Both the position numbers and the translations under genes were made by a program. A stretch of 42,226 nt of DNA, taken from the NCBI GenBank assembly GCA_002353575.1, contig DEJQ01000032.1:89985-132210 (forward strand), read 5' to 3'. Positions 8,908-16,885 of the stretch are shown piece after piece. Source of the stretch: Prevotellaceae bacterium UBA2744 (GTDB taxonomy: Bacteria; Bacteroidota; Bacteroidia; Bacteroidales; Bacteroidaceae). Below the pieces are notes generated by a model. That model was not told the DNA's origin, did no database searches, and saw only the letters and a list, made by a program, of their open reading frames with translations. Numbering within the stretch: the first letter of the stretch is position 1; each line of letters begins with the position of its first letter.

Positions 8908-10542
8908 TCATGCTTTATATACTTCTTCACCATCAACAATAGTGGCTACTATATTTGCCTGAGCGACCTTCTCGATGTCGTCGTGCAGGAAGTCGCAGTC
9001 GAACACTGTCATGTTGGCTATCTTGCCAAATTCGATGGAACCCATGCGATGCTCCTGATGGAAGAGGCGGGCAACGTTGATGGTCATGGCACGCAGCGAC
9101 TGCTCGCGGGTGATTGCCTCTTTCATATTACGTGGAGAAGTCACACCTCCTAAGACTTCCTTCGGATAGTTACGCTTTTCGGCAGTGTAGAAGCTGAGCT
9201 TTACATCCATCATCGGGGAAACAGGATAGTCGGAATGGAAGACTACATTGGCTCCCGCATCAAAGAACGACTTGATGGGGTATGCCTGATCTGCCAATTC
9301 CTGACCGACGTAGAGGACTTCCTGTTCATACAAACCCGGAGCCTTCGGTGTCCACAGTGGCGGAACGGCTGGTACGGAACCGGTTGCAGCCATGCGGCGG
9401 ACATCCTCATCGGTCACAAAGTGCAGGTGTGCAAGCACATTGCGCTGGTCGAGATTACCGGTAATCTTCTCTGCGTCTTCGATGCAGCCCAGCATATAGT
9501 GCGTAGCACCGCCGCCCTCGGAGTGGACATGGACAGACATTCCCTCCTTGTCGGCCTCGGTAATCAGCTCTACCATCTTGTCGTGGTCGTTGAAGCGCTC
9601 TGCACCATGGTAGCCTGGCTGATCCAGGTAGTCCTGATTCTGCCAACCTGTGTGAGCCTCTGTTACACCATCGAGGAATGCCTTAGGACCGATTATATGA
9701 AAATACTCGCCGCTCATCTCGGCACGCTGAGCCGCGATACGGGCTATCTCGGCCTTCGGGTCGGCTATGTTATCGGTGACATACATCCATGCATAGGTGC
9801 GCAACTTCAGTTTGTTCTCCTTCTGCAATTCGTGATATGCCTGTGGGGCAGCACGGTGTACGACCTCAGCACCGGCATCGCCGACGGCAGTTAAACCTGC
9901 CTTGAAAGCCAAGTCCTGCCAGGCAAGCAGATACTCCTTGATGTCCTCCACCGAAGTAGGCAGCTTCGGCATTATCTCGAACACAGGACCCTCGCAGAGG
10001 TATCCGTCTGGTTCGCCGTCCTTATCTACATGTACCAGGTCATAACCCCATTTCTTGGCATACTCTGCGTCAACTCCCATCCATTCCATCGCCTTTGTGT
10101 TGAGAAGCAGGGAGTGTCCGCCACCGGTTTGCATGATGAGTGGCTTGTCGGAGCAGATTTCGTCAAGATAGGCCTTGGTAACATATTCATCATTCTCCAC
10201 CCAGCCCGAAGCCAGATAGAAGTTGCGCTGCGGATTTTTCGCAATGAATTCCTTGATAATCTCACGGTATTTGGGGTAATTCGTGAAGCCTGCCTGCATC
10301 AGGTTTGCCTGTCCGATGGCACGATAGCCCGCCAGGTGACCATGACAGTGAGATTCTATAAATCCCGGATATATGTAGTTATCACCATAGTCCAGTACCT
10401 CGGCATCGGCACCGGCGATTTTTTGTGCTTCCTCAACACCGCCGACATATGCGAATATACCGTCCTTTACATACGCTGCCTTGGCAAAGGGCTTCTTATT
10501 ATCCACCGTAATGATGTTACCTAAAATTAGAGTTTTCTTCAT
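8908..10542 (-). CDS. YtcJ-type amidohydrolase (amidohydrolase 3 family)
   Basis: This 544-residue cytoplasmic protein has the family order: beta-domain start (TLILGNIITVDNKKPFAKAAYVKDG), HxH in YPGFIESHCHGHLAG, a mid-barrel His pair in MSVHVHSEGGG, LAHLHFVTDEDV, the barrel-end metal/acid position in VVFHSDYPVSP, and a closing FGKIANMTVFDCDF. It resembles the enzyme at 6245-7912 in organisation but differs throughout, so they are two distinct enzymes rather than a recent duplicate. It follows the second carboxylesterase by 59 bp. N-acyl or similar amide substrates are plausible, but the reaction is not determined. Confidence 0.85.
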   Translation of the reverse strand: MKKTLILGNIITVDNKKPFAKAAYVKDGIFAYVGGVEEAQKIAGADAEVLDYGDNYIYPGFIESHCHGHLAGYRAIGQANLMQAGFTNYPKYREIIKEFIAKNPQRNFYLASGWVENDEYVTKAYLDEICSDKPLIMQTGGGHSLLLNTKAMEWMGVDAEYAKKWGYDLVHVDKDGEPDGYLCEGPVFEIMPKLPTSVEDIKEYLLAWQDLAFKAGLTAVGDAGAEVVHRAAPQAYHELQKENKLKLRTYAWMYVTDNIADPKAEIARIAAQRAEMSGEYFHIIGPKAFLDGVTEAHTGWQNQDYLDQPGYHGAERFNDHDKMVELITEADKEGMSVHVHSEGGGATHYMLGCIEDAEKITGNLDQRNVLAHLHFVTDEDVRRMAATGSVPAVPPLWTPKAPGLYEQEVLYVGQELADQAYPIKSFFDAGANVVFHSDYPVSPMMDVKLSFYTAEKRNYPKEVLGGVTSPRNMKEAITREQSLRAMTINVARLFHQEHRMGSIEFGKIANMTVFDCDFLHDDIEKVAQANIVATIVDGEEVYKA

Positions 10543-10601
10543 ATTTATAATTAAGATTTCAATTTACTGTTTTACGATTTGCTATTGACTATTTTAATTT
10601 G

Positions 10602-12191
10602 TCATGGCATATAATAGTTGGTCAGGAAATAGGTTCTTTCCCAATCTACGATATTCAGTTCCGACTCCTTGGCAGGATGGATGGCTTTCTCATCGAGCAC
10701 CATCACCTTCTTGTTTTCAAGGTCGTAGAGCGGCCACTCCTTAGCCTTGCCGTCGGGCGACTGGTCTGCACTGAGCGACGGATTGCCAGTCTTGGCAAAT
10801 TGCACCCACATCTTGCGCAGCGTTTTCCCGAAGGTCTCGTCAAGTACCCTTCCCGTGAAACAGGTGTCTTCGGGGTGTTTGAATATTGTCGAAACTTCTA
10901 TCGCATGCCCGGCTTTAATGATGGGCAGTGAAGATTCCGTGGTGAAGTAATAGGTATATGACTTGCCGCCGACTTTGGCTTGTTCCTCCGACAGTCGGAT
11001 CTGAGGAGCAATAAACAGCATCTGCCCAAACAGTCGGCTGTAGGGTTCGTAGCTGTCGCCCTTGATGCTCTGGCAATAACTCTCGACCAACGCCTTCTCT
11101 TCGTCGGTGAACCTGGCAAGATTCTCCTCCTTGCGCTGTTTGCCCCATTCGATGAAACCTTCCGCTCCGAATGGTGGCACGAAAGTGTTAAACTCATCCT
11201 TGTTGCAGCCATGCAGAAATACTATGTCTTTTGCAGCACCGTTAGCATATTCCTTCCATGGTTCCAGAGGCAGAATCTTTCCGTCCTTCTCCGGCGACGT
11301 GCGTATTCCGAGCACTTGAAACAGTCCGTACAAACGTCCCCACACCTCTACTAATTTCTCGGCACTGACTTTCTGCAGGTCCGCTACAGTCTTGCAACCA
11401 AGTTCCTTCATAATCTCATCCGTACAACGGATGGCCTGCTCCGTGGTCCTTGTCTGACCGACTGTACCGCTCTGAGCGATGACGCGCTTAAAATACTTCC
11501 GCGAACACTCTATCAGCGGCAGCATGGTACAGCATCCCGCACCTGCAGATTCGCCCCAGATTGTCACGTTGTCAGGGTCGCCTCCAAAATCGGAGATATT
11601 CTCATGTACCCACTTCAATGCCATCATCTGGTCCAGAAGCCCCAGATTCTGTGCATCAGGATAGTCCTTTCCGTCCGAAAGGTGAGACAAGTGGAAGAAA
11701 CCGAGTATGCCCAGTCTGTAGCCAATGCAGACAACGATGACGTCAGGATTCTCCTTGACAAAGTTGTGACACTCGTAGTTCGGGTCAGCTGTTCCTCCGA
11801 CCTCATAAGCGCCGCCATGAATCCACACCATGACGGGTTTCTTCTGAGATACCGGATTGTCCGCCCTCCATATGTTCAGGCACAGACAATCCTCACCCAT
11901 AACGTATGCAGCTGCTATATCACCTTCTGCCTGAGTACAGGTCTTAGCGTTGTAGTACGCTTCATACACGCCATCGTTTGGAACGTAGCCTACTGGTGCC
12001 TTCCAGCGATAATTGCCTACGGGCTGCTCCGCTACGAAAGGAATACCCTTGTAGGCGATAATGCCGTCAGTCTTTTTGCCGACGAAAGTACCGTTGACAC
12101 ACTTGACAGCCAGCGACCGGTCGTAGTTGCCGCCCACAATCTGCTTGTTCTCTCCGTATTGTGCTTTCAGTTGTTCTTCGATTTCACTCAT
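10602..12191 (-). CDS. type-B carboxylesterase
   Basis: This protein has 529 residues and no signal peptide. The carboxylesterase/lipase family signatures are in order: EDCLCLNIW (about residues 100-108), the oxyanion-hole text VMVWIHGGAYEVGG (about 121-134), and the nucleophile elbow GESAGAG with Ser 215. The catalytic His is probably in KAGHAIEVSTIF. Length is normal for the family. It hydrolyses carboxylic esters; the acyl and alcohol parts are not predictable. It is a close paralogue of the neighbour at 12228-13808, sharing long stretches such as QNLGLLDQ, FGGDPDNVTI and LSADQSPDGKAKEWPLYDL with small changes. A 36-bp gap puts both in one operon. Confidence 0.88.
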   Translation of the reverse strand: MSEIEEQLKAQYGENKQIVGGNYDRSLAVKCVNGTFVGKKTDGIIAYKGIPFVAEQPVGNYRWKAPVGYVPNDGVYEAYYNAKTCTQAEGDIAAAYVMGEDCLCLNIWRADNPVSQKKPVMVWIHGGAYEVGGTADPNYECHNFVKENPDVIVVCIGYRLGILGFFHLSHLSDGKDYPDAQNLGLLDQMMALKWVHENISDFGGDPDNVTIWGESAGAGCCTMLPLIECSRKYFKRVIAQSGTVGQTRTTEQAIRCTDEIMKELGCKTVADLQKVSAEKLVEVWGRLYGLFQVLGIRTSPEKDGKILPLEPWKEYANGAAKDIVFLHGCNKDEFNTFVPPFGAEGFIEWGKQRKEENLARFTDEEKALVESYCQSIKGDSYEPYSRLFGQMLFIAPQIRLSEEQAKVGGKSYTYYFTTESSLPIIKAGHAIEVSTIFKHPEDTCFTGRVLDETFGKTLRKMWVQFAKTGNPSLSADQSPDGKAKEWPLYDLENKKVMVLDEKAIHPAKESELNIVDWERTYFLTNYYMP

Positions 12192-12227
12192 AGCTCGATA
12201 TGTATTTTTATTTATTAACAGTTCTTG

Positions 12228-13808
12228 TTAAAGCGCATAATATTTGGTTAGGAAATAAGTTCTTTCCAAATCGGCAATCTTCACATCTGCTTCCTTCGCC
12301 GGATGAATATCGAATTCGTCGAGCACCATCACCTTCTTATCCTTCAGGTCGTAGAGAGGCCACTCCTTAGTCTTGCCGTCGGGCGACTGGTCTGCAGTGA
12401 GCGACGGATTACCTGTCTTCGCAAACTGCACCCACATCTTGCGTACAGTCTTGCAGAAGGTCTCATCGAATGCCCGTCCCGTATCTTCGGTCATCTCCGG
12501 ATGGTTGAACACGACCGCCAGTTCTATGGCATGTCCGCATTTCATGATAGGATTAGGAGATTCCGGCGTAAAGTAATATGTGTAACACTTGCCGCCCGCC
12601 TTGGTCTGTTCCTCAGACAGTCTGATGATTGGTACATTAAACCAGCTCTGACTTAACAGACTGGCGAACGGCTGGAAGGCGTCGCCCTTCACATCCTTCA
12701 TAAAGCTATCGACCAGCGCTTTCTCGTCAGCCGGCATCTGGGCATACTTCCCCTTCTTGTGGCTTTCTGCAAAATTGTCCCAGCCTTCCGGACCGAAACT
12801 ATAGACAAAGAAGTTCATTTCATCTTTGTTACATCCCACAAGAATATTAATATCCTTTGCCGCACCATTGGCATAAGCCTCAAATGTGTCTGTAGGCAGG
12901 TGTTTTCCGTCTCTTTCAGGGAATTGGTGCAAGAAGTTAACTGCAGAAGCCTCCAACACTTTCTGAGCATCTACCTTCAGCAGGTCGCTGACAGTCTTGC
13001 AGCCAAGAGCATCCAGCAGTTTATTAGTGCATTCGATAGCCTCTTCCGTACTTCTCGTCAGGTTGACGGAACCACTCTCGGCAATGAGTCGTTTGAAATA
13101 AGCTTGAGAGCCCTTTATCAGCGGAAGCATTGTACAACTTCCAGCACCAGCGGATTCGCCGAAGATGGTCACGTTGTCGGGATCGCCGCCGAAGCCTGCG
13201 ATATTCTCATGTACCCATTTCAGCGCCTTTACCTGATCCAGAAGTCCCAGGTTCTGTGAGTCCTGATAGTCCTTGCCGTCCTCAAGGTGTGACAGATGCA
13301 GGAAACCCATTACGCCGAGTCGGTAAGCGACGGTGACAACAATGACGTCAGGATTCTCCTTGATGAAATTAAAGCAGTCAAACATCGGGTCAACAGTACC
13401 ACCAGCCTCAAAAGCACCTCCATGAATCCATACCATCACAGGTTTCTTCCTATCTGATGCATCATCTGACTTGAACACATTCAGATATAGGCACTTTTCA
13501 TCAAAATAGTACATCGAACCGACTTCAAAGTTCTCATTGCCATAGGCACTCTTCGCGTTGTAGTAAGCCTCGAAGACACCATCGTCAGGCATAGCATCCA
13601 CAGGAGCTTTCCAACGCAATTTGCCGACGGGTTGCTCGCCCACATAGGGAATACCCCTATAGGTAATGACATTATCCTTTTTTCTGCCAACGAAAGTCCC
13701 GTTGATACATTTAACAGCCAGTGACTTATCGTAATTTCCGTCCGTAATCGGTTTGTTGTCACCACCATACATAGAGTGCAGCGCCTCTCTGATTTCTTGT
13801 ATATCCAT
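12228..13808 (-). CDS. type-B carboxylesterase (paralogue of the next gene)
   Basis: This 526-residue cytoplasmic protein has EKCLYLNVF, VMVWIHGGAFEAGG and GESAGAG nucleophile motifs at almost the same positions as the downstream paralogue, and a probable catalytic His in KCGHAIELAVVF. The two share the same N-terminal stretch (YDKSLAVKCINGTFVG) and the same C-terminal block, so they arose by tandem duplication and then diverged. Two retained copies suggest different ester specificities or two ester bonds in one substrate; that is inference. It starts 27 bp after the antiporter gene. Confidence 0.88.
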   Translation of the reverse strand: MDIQEIREALHSMYGGDNKPITDGNYDKSLAVKCINGTFVGRKKDNVITYRGIPYVGEQPVGKLRWKAPVDAMPDDGVFEAYYNAKSAYGNENFEVGSMYYFDEKCLYLNVFKSDDASDRKKPVMVWIHGGAFEAGGTVDPMFDCFNFIKENPDVIVVTVAYRLGVMGFLHLSHLEDGKDYQDSQNLGLLDQVKALKWVHENIAGFGGDPDNVTIFGESAGAGSCTMLPLIKGSQAYFKRLIAESGSVNLTRSTEEAIECTNKLLDALGCKTVSDLLKVDAQKVLEASAVNFLHQFPERDGKHLPTDTFEAYANGAAKDINILVGCNKDEMNFFVYSFGPEGWDNFAESHKKGKYAQMPADEKALVDSFMKDVKGDAFQPFASLLSQSWFNVPIIRLSEEQTKAGGKCYTYYFTPESPNPIMKCGHAIELAVVFNHPEMTEDTGRAFDETFCKTVRKMWVQFAKTGNPSLTADQSPDGKTKEWPLYDLKDKKVMVLDEFDIHPAKEADVKIADLERTYFLTKYYAL

Positions 13809-13835
13809 AGTACTTTCTAATTTATTATCGAATAA

Positions 13836-15566
13836 TTATTTCTGTTCCTGCATTTTCTCACGAGCATTCAAGTTATCTGTGAAGTTCTTTACCATTTTCT
13901 TACTATCCTCCTCAAGTGAAGAAGAGAAGTAGATAATGGCTATGATACCAACGAGTGCGAACATACCGAGCCAGCTGGTCCAAGGAATAGCATAGTCAAC
14001 AAAGTAGCTGACAAAGACTGCTGTGATGAAAAGACGGAACAATTTGTATGCTGTCAGTCTGACACGCCAATGGGCACCGCTGTTCCACAATTTTGCCACG
14101 TCAGGATTATCAGTTCCAGAACGCAAAAGCATCCATAGGAACGGAGCGCAAAGGAAGAGAGCAATGACAGCTGTAACAGTTTTAACCCACTGCTCGGGTA
14201 CGATATTGGCTACCAGCGGACGTCCGAAATAGTGCATAATAGACATAATGGCTATACAGAGCACACTATTAATCAATATGGTAAATACAAAACGCTTCAC
14301 ACAGCCCTTATAGATTAGCTGCAATTCGTTCGGTGCCTTTTCATCCTGCTCGTCTTTATTGCGTTCAAGCTTAGCCACCCACTTCTGAGGTAAGATGCGA
14401 GACAAAGCATTATAAGCCGGTTCTGCCAGGCGTATCATATAAGGAGTGGTGAATGTAGTGAATACAGACACAGCAACAACTATAGGATAGAGATAGTCGC
14501 TGGTGACATGCAACGACGTACCAAGTGTAGCAAGAATAAAGGCGAATTCACCAATCTGAGTCAGTGAGAACGAACACTGCATAGATGATTTCAGTGACTG
14601 ACCTGAAAGCAGGAAGCCGCAGGTACTAAGAATTGTATGACCAAGCATTACAGCAACGATGATGCTGACTATAGGTACGATGTACTCGATAATAAGGTTC
14701 ACATCAACCATCATACCGACAGATACGAAGAAGATGGCTCCGAAGAGGTTCTTAACCGGAGCCACGAGATGTTCTATCTGCTCTGCCTCGACAGTCTCTG
14801 CAAGGATACTGCCCATCACGAAAGCTCCGAATGCAGCAGAGAAACCAGCAGCTGAAGCTGCCACTACCATTCCGAAGCAGAGTGCAAGAGCAGTGATGAG
14901 TAGGGTTTCGTTATTCATAAGCGGCTTCAACTTGCGCAGTGCCATAGGGATAAAGTAAAGACCTACAGTAAACCAAAGCACGAGGTAAAGACCGAGTTGC
15001 AGGATGGACTGAATCATCTGACCGCCTTCAAACTCCTTGCTGACTGCAAGAGTAGAAAGCATCACCATCATTACGATAGCAAGGATGTCCTCGAGAATCA
15101 GCACACTGAGCACGAGACTGGCAAAGCGTTCCTGACGCAGTCCCATATCATCGAAAGCCTTGAAGATAATAGTAGTTGATGACATAGCAAGCATACCGCC
15201 CAGGTAGATGCAGTCCATTTGCTTCCAGCCGAAGAGTTCGCCAGTGCAAGCACCGACATACATCATACAGATGATGATGGACAATGCGGCAATGATGGGC
15301 GCAGCACCCATTTTCAGAATCTTCTTGAATGAGAACTCAAGACCAAGAGAAAAAAGCAGGAAGATAACTCCGATTTCACTCCACACATGCACACCGTGTC
15401 CATCCGTGACACTAGGCATATAAGGCATGTTAGGTGAAGCAAGGAATCCAGCTACGATGTAGCCGAGCACAATTGGCTGTTTCAGACTCTTAAACAAGAG
15501 TGTCATGACTCCGGCACAAATAAGGATAAGTGCAAGGTCAGCAATTAATGGTTCAAGGTTAGACAT
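13836..15566 (-). CDS. CPA2-family cation:proton antiporter (KefB/Na+-H+ exchanger type)
   Basis: This 576-residue membrane protein has about 12-13 hydrophobic segments in the first 400 residues. Family marks include KQPIVLGYIVAGFLASP near the N-terminus, GVIFLLFSLGLEFS, LAMSSTTIIFKAFDDMGL and LILEDILAIVMM, with the conserved acidic pair region expected for CPA2 exchangers, then FGAIFFVSVGMMVD. Residues after about 400 contain a further membrane region rather than an obvious TrkA-N domain, so nucleotide regulation is not evident. It exchanges Na+ or K+ for protons. As first gene of the esterase/amidohydrolase operon it may offset acid released by ester cleavage (inference). The promoter is at 15615. 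Confidence 0.85.
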   Translation of the reverse strand: MSNLEPLIADLALILICAGVMTLLFKSLKQPIVLGYIVAGFLASPNMPYMPSVTDGHGVHVWSEIGVIFLLFSLGLEFSFKKILKMGAAPIIAALSIIICMMYVGACTGELFGWKQMDCIYLGGMLAMSSTTIIFKAFDDMGLRQERFASLVLSVLILEDILAIVMMVMLSTLAVSKEFEGGQMIQSILQLGLYLVLWFTVGLYFIPMALRKLKPLMNNETLLITALALCFGMVVAASAAGFSAAFGAFVMGSILAETVEAEQIEHLVAPVKNLFGAIFFVSVGMMVDVNLIIEYIVPIVSIIVAVMLGHTILSTCGFLLSGQSLKSSMQCSFSLTQIGEFAFILATLGTSLHVTSDYLYPIVVAVSVFTTFTTPYMIRLAEPAYNALSRILPQKWVAKLERNKDEQDEKAPNELQLIYKGCVKRFVFTILINSVLCIAIMSIMHYFGRPLVANIVPEQWVKTVTAVIALFLCAPFLWMLLRSGTDNPDVAKLWNSGAHWRVRLTAYKLFRLFITAVFVSYFVDYAIPWTSWLGMFALVGIIAIIYFSSSLEEDSKKMVKNFTDNLNAREKMQEQK

Positions 15567-15614
15567 AACGATAATTTTAAATAAAATTAGACTTATTTAC
15601 AAAAAAACATGTAG

Positions 15615-15622
15615 CAAAGCTA
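15615..15622 (-). promoter_or_regulatory. -7 box TAGCTTTG of the antiporter/esterase operon
   Basis: TAGCTTTG on the minus strand lies 48 bp before the ATG at 15566. It is identical to the -7 box of the GLUG-protein gene, and a shared 43-bp element begins 48 bp upstream of both. The -33 position is a T-run rather than TTTG. Confidence 0.65.
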
Positions 15623-15669
15623 ATAGTTTTTATTCAAGGAAAAAAACACTTACAATATCCAATCGCTAA

Positions 15670-15712
15670 TTTTTATTATTCTGCAACTATTTTTGTAAAT
15701 TCTGCTACTCAT
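15670..15712 (-). promoter_or_regulatory. conserved promoter-upstream element, copy 2
   Basis: This 43-bp near copy of 2714-2758 differs by a few substitutions and two missing bases, with the same orientation and same distance (48 bp) to a TAGCTTTG box. It is the only long similarity between these two intergenic regions apart from the -7 box. The rest of 15567-15834 holds only this operon's promoter and the tRNA promoter. Confidence 0.6.
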
Positions 15713-15791
15713 GCAATAAAATAAAAAAAACAATTAACACCGATGAATTCGCCAGATTGCAGGAAGAGAAAAAATAAAATTCCGCTTTTGT

Positions 15792-15822
15792 TTTGCATTT
15801 TGCTTGCTTAGTCGTACCTTCG
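15792..15822 (+). promoter_or_regulatory. promoter of the tRNA-Leu gene
   Basis: TTTG at 15792-15795, a 19-bp spacer and TACCTTCG at 15815-15822 (one base off TAnnTTTG) end 12 bases before the mature tRNA start. Spacing and position fit a Bacteroidota housekeeping promoter. Confidence 0.65.
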
Positions 15823-15834
15823 CACCATGAAAAC

Positions 15835-15916
15835 GCGCTTGTGGCGAAATTGGTAGACGCGCTAGACTTAGGATCTAGTACTTCACGGTGTGCAGGTTCG
15901 AGTCCTGTCAGGCGCA
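15835..15916 (+). tRNA. tRNA-Leu (anticodon UAG)
   Basis: The 82-nt cloverleaf folds by hand. Acceptor arm GCGCTTG pairs with CAGGCGC, followed by discriminator A at 15916. The anticodon stem CTAGA/TCTAG encloses loop CTTAGGA, giving anticodon UAG (reads CUN leucine codons, mainly CUA/CUG). The long variable arm is of class II, as expected for leucine. The T stem GCAGG/CCTGT encloses TTCGAGT. CCA is not encoded; CGA follows the discriminator. Confidence 0.95.
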
Positions 15917-15934
15917 CGAAAACATGCAAATATA

Positions 15935-15981
15935 AAGAAGGTAGAAAAGATTGACAAAATCCGACCTGCCTTCTTTTTTTT
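15935..15981 (+). terminator. rho-independent terminator after tRNA-Leu
   Basis: AAGAAGGTAG (15935-15944) pairs with CTGCCTTCTT (15966-15975), and the right arm runs into a T tract ending at 15981. It lies 18 bp after the tRNA and just before the peptidase gene at 15994, which therefore needs its own transcription start or read-through. Confidence 0.8.
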
Positions 15982-15993
15982 AAAACCTATATC

Positions 15994-16839
15994 ATGAAGA
16001 AGTTAATGCTTATAGCTGCAGCAATAACTATCGCAGCTTGTACATCAAAACAGAGAAATGAGACAGCAAAGGCAGAAGAAGCCGAAGAACTCGTAGTACC
16101 GGAATGTGTCATTTCATCGGTACCAGACTCATTGGGCTACGATCCATTTTATGTAAAATATACCAACGTAAACGGACTCCCATTGGTATCGTCGTGGAGA
16201 GTGCCCGACTCTGCATTTGTAGCGGCGCATCGCACTTTGTATGCAATGACAAGCATGCTGGACAAGAATATTCTGAAGAAGATGATAGAATCGAACGCAC
16301 GTGTGGCTATCATGGCTCGTTATGAGGGAACAACCGACCTGCCAGAGCACCATTATCTGATTAATGACACCACGTTGAATTGGGACCTGCGTGCACGCGG
16401 ACTGGGTGGAACCATTGAAGAACCGCTTACCAGTTGCGCTGAGGAGAACGTCCTGGCATACCAGATAGACAAGTACCACGCTGAAGACATTCTGATTCAT
16501 GAGTTCGCCCATGCTATCCATTGCATCGGTATCATACAGGCAGATACTACATTCAACAGCTATCTGGAAAATATATATCAGCAGGCAAAAAAGTCTGGAA
16601 TACTGGACAATACATATCGCATCACGGATAAAGAAGAATATTTTGCTGAAGGCGTACAGGACTGGTTCAACGTGAATGCAGAAATGCCCCACCCCGACGG
16701 TAAGCACAACTGGTGCAACACACGCGAAGAACTGCAACAATTCGACCCGAATCTATACAATCTTATCGCAAAGTATTTCCCGAAGACCAACCTGCAGATA
16801 AGCAAGCACCCGAAAGTAAACGAGTGCCATAAACCGTAG
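15994..16839 (+). CDS. zinc-metallopeptidase-like lipoprotein (HExxH)
   Basis: This protein has 281 residues. A lipoprotein signal ends IAAC with Cys 16, so the mature protein is anchored outside the cytoplasm. The zincin motif HEFAH is at residues 169-173 and a downstream EEYFAEGVQDWF (214-225) supplies the probable third zinc-ligand Glu, the gluzincin pattern. The C-terminal text TREELQQFDPNLYNLIAKYFP is typical of relatives with an anthrax-lethal-factor-like peptidase core, but that family assignment is tentative. It starts 12 bp after the tRNA terminator and is convergent with the GH97 gene. No operon partner is present. Confidence 0.75.
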   Translation: MKKLMLIAAAITIAACTSKQRNETAKAEEAEELVVPECVISSVPDSLGYDPFYVKYTNVNGLPLVSSWRVPDSAFVAAHRTLYAMTSMLDKNILKKMIESNARVAIMARYEGTTDLPEHHYLINDTTLNWDLRARGLGGTIEEPLTSCAEENVLAYQIDKYHAEDILIHEFAHAIHCIGIIQADTTFNSYLENIYQQAKKSGILDNTYRITDKEEYFAEGVQDWFNVNAEMPHPDGKHNWCNTREELQQFDPNLYNLIAKYFPKTNLQISKHPKVNECHKP

Positions 16840-16856
16840 GTAGTTGAGAGTTCTAC

Positions 16857-16883
16857 AACCGATAACCAATAACCGATAACCAA
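16857..16883. repeat. short 14-bp direct repeat between convergent genes
   Basis: AACCGATAACCAAT followed by AACCGATAACCAA sits in the 46-bp gap between the peptidase stop (16839) and the GH97 stop (16886). No hairpin terminator is visible here. This is one of several simple degenerate repeats in the window. Confidence 0.6.
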
Positions 16884-16885
16884 AC

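Noticed and set aside
15835..15916. Integration site use of tRNA-Leu
   Set aside because: No integrase gene and no second copy of the tRNA 3' end were seen nearby in the window.
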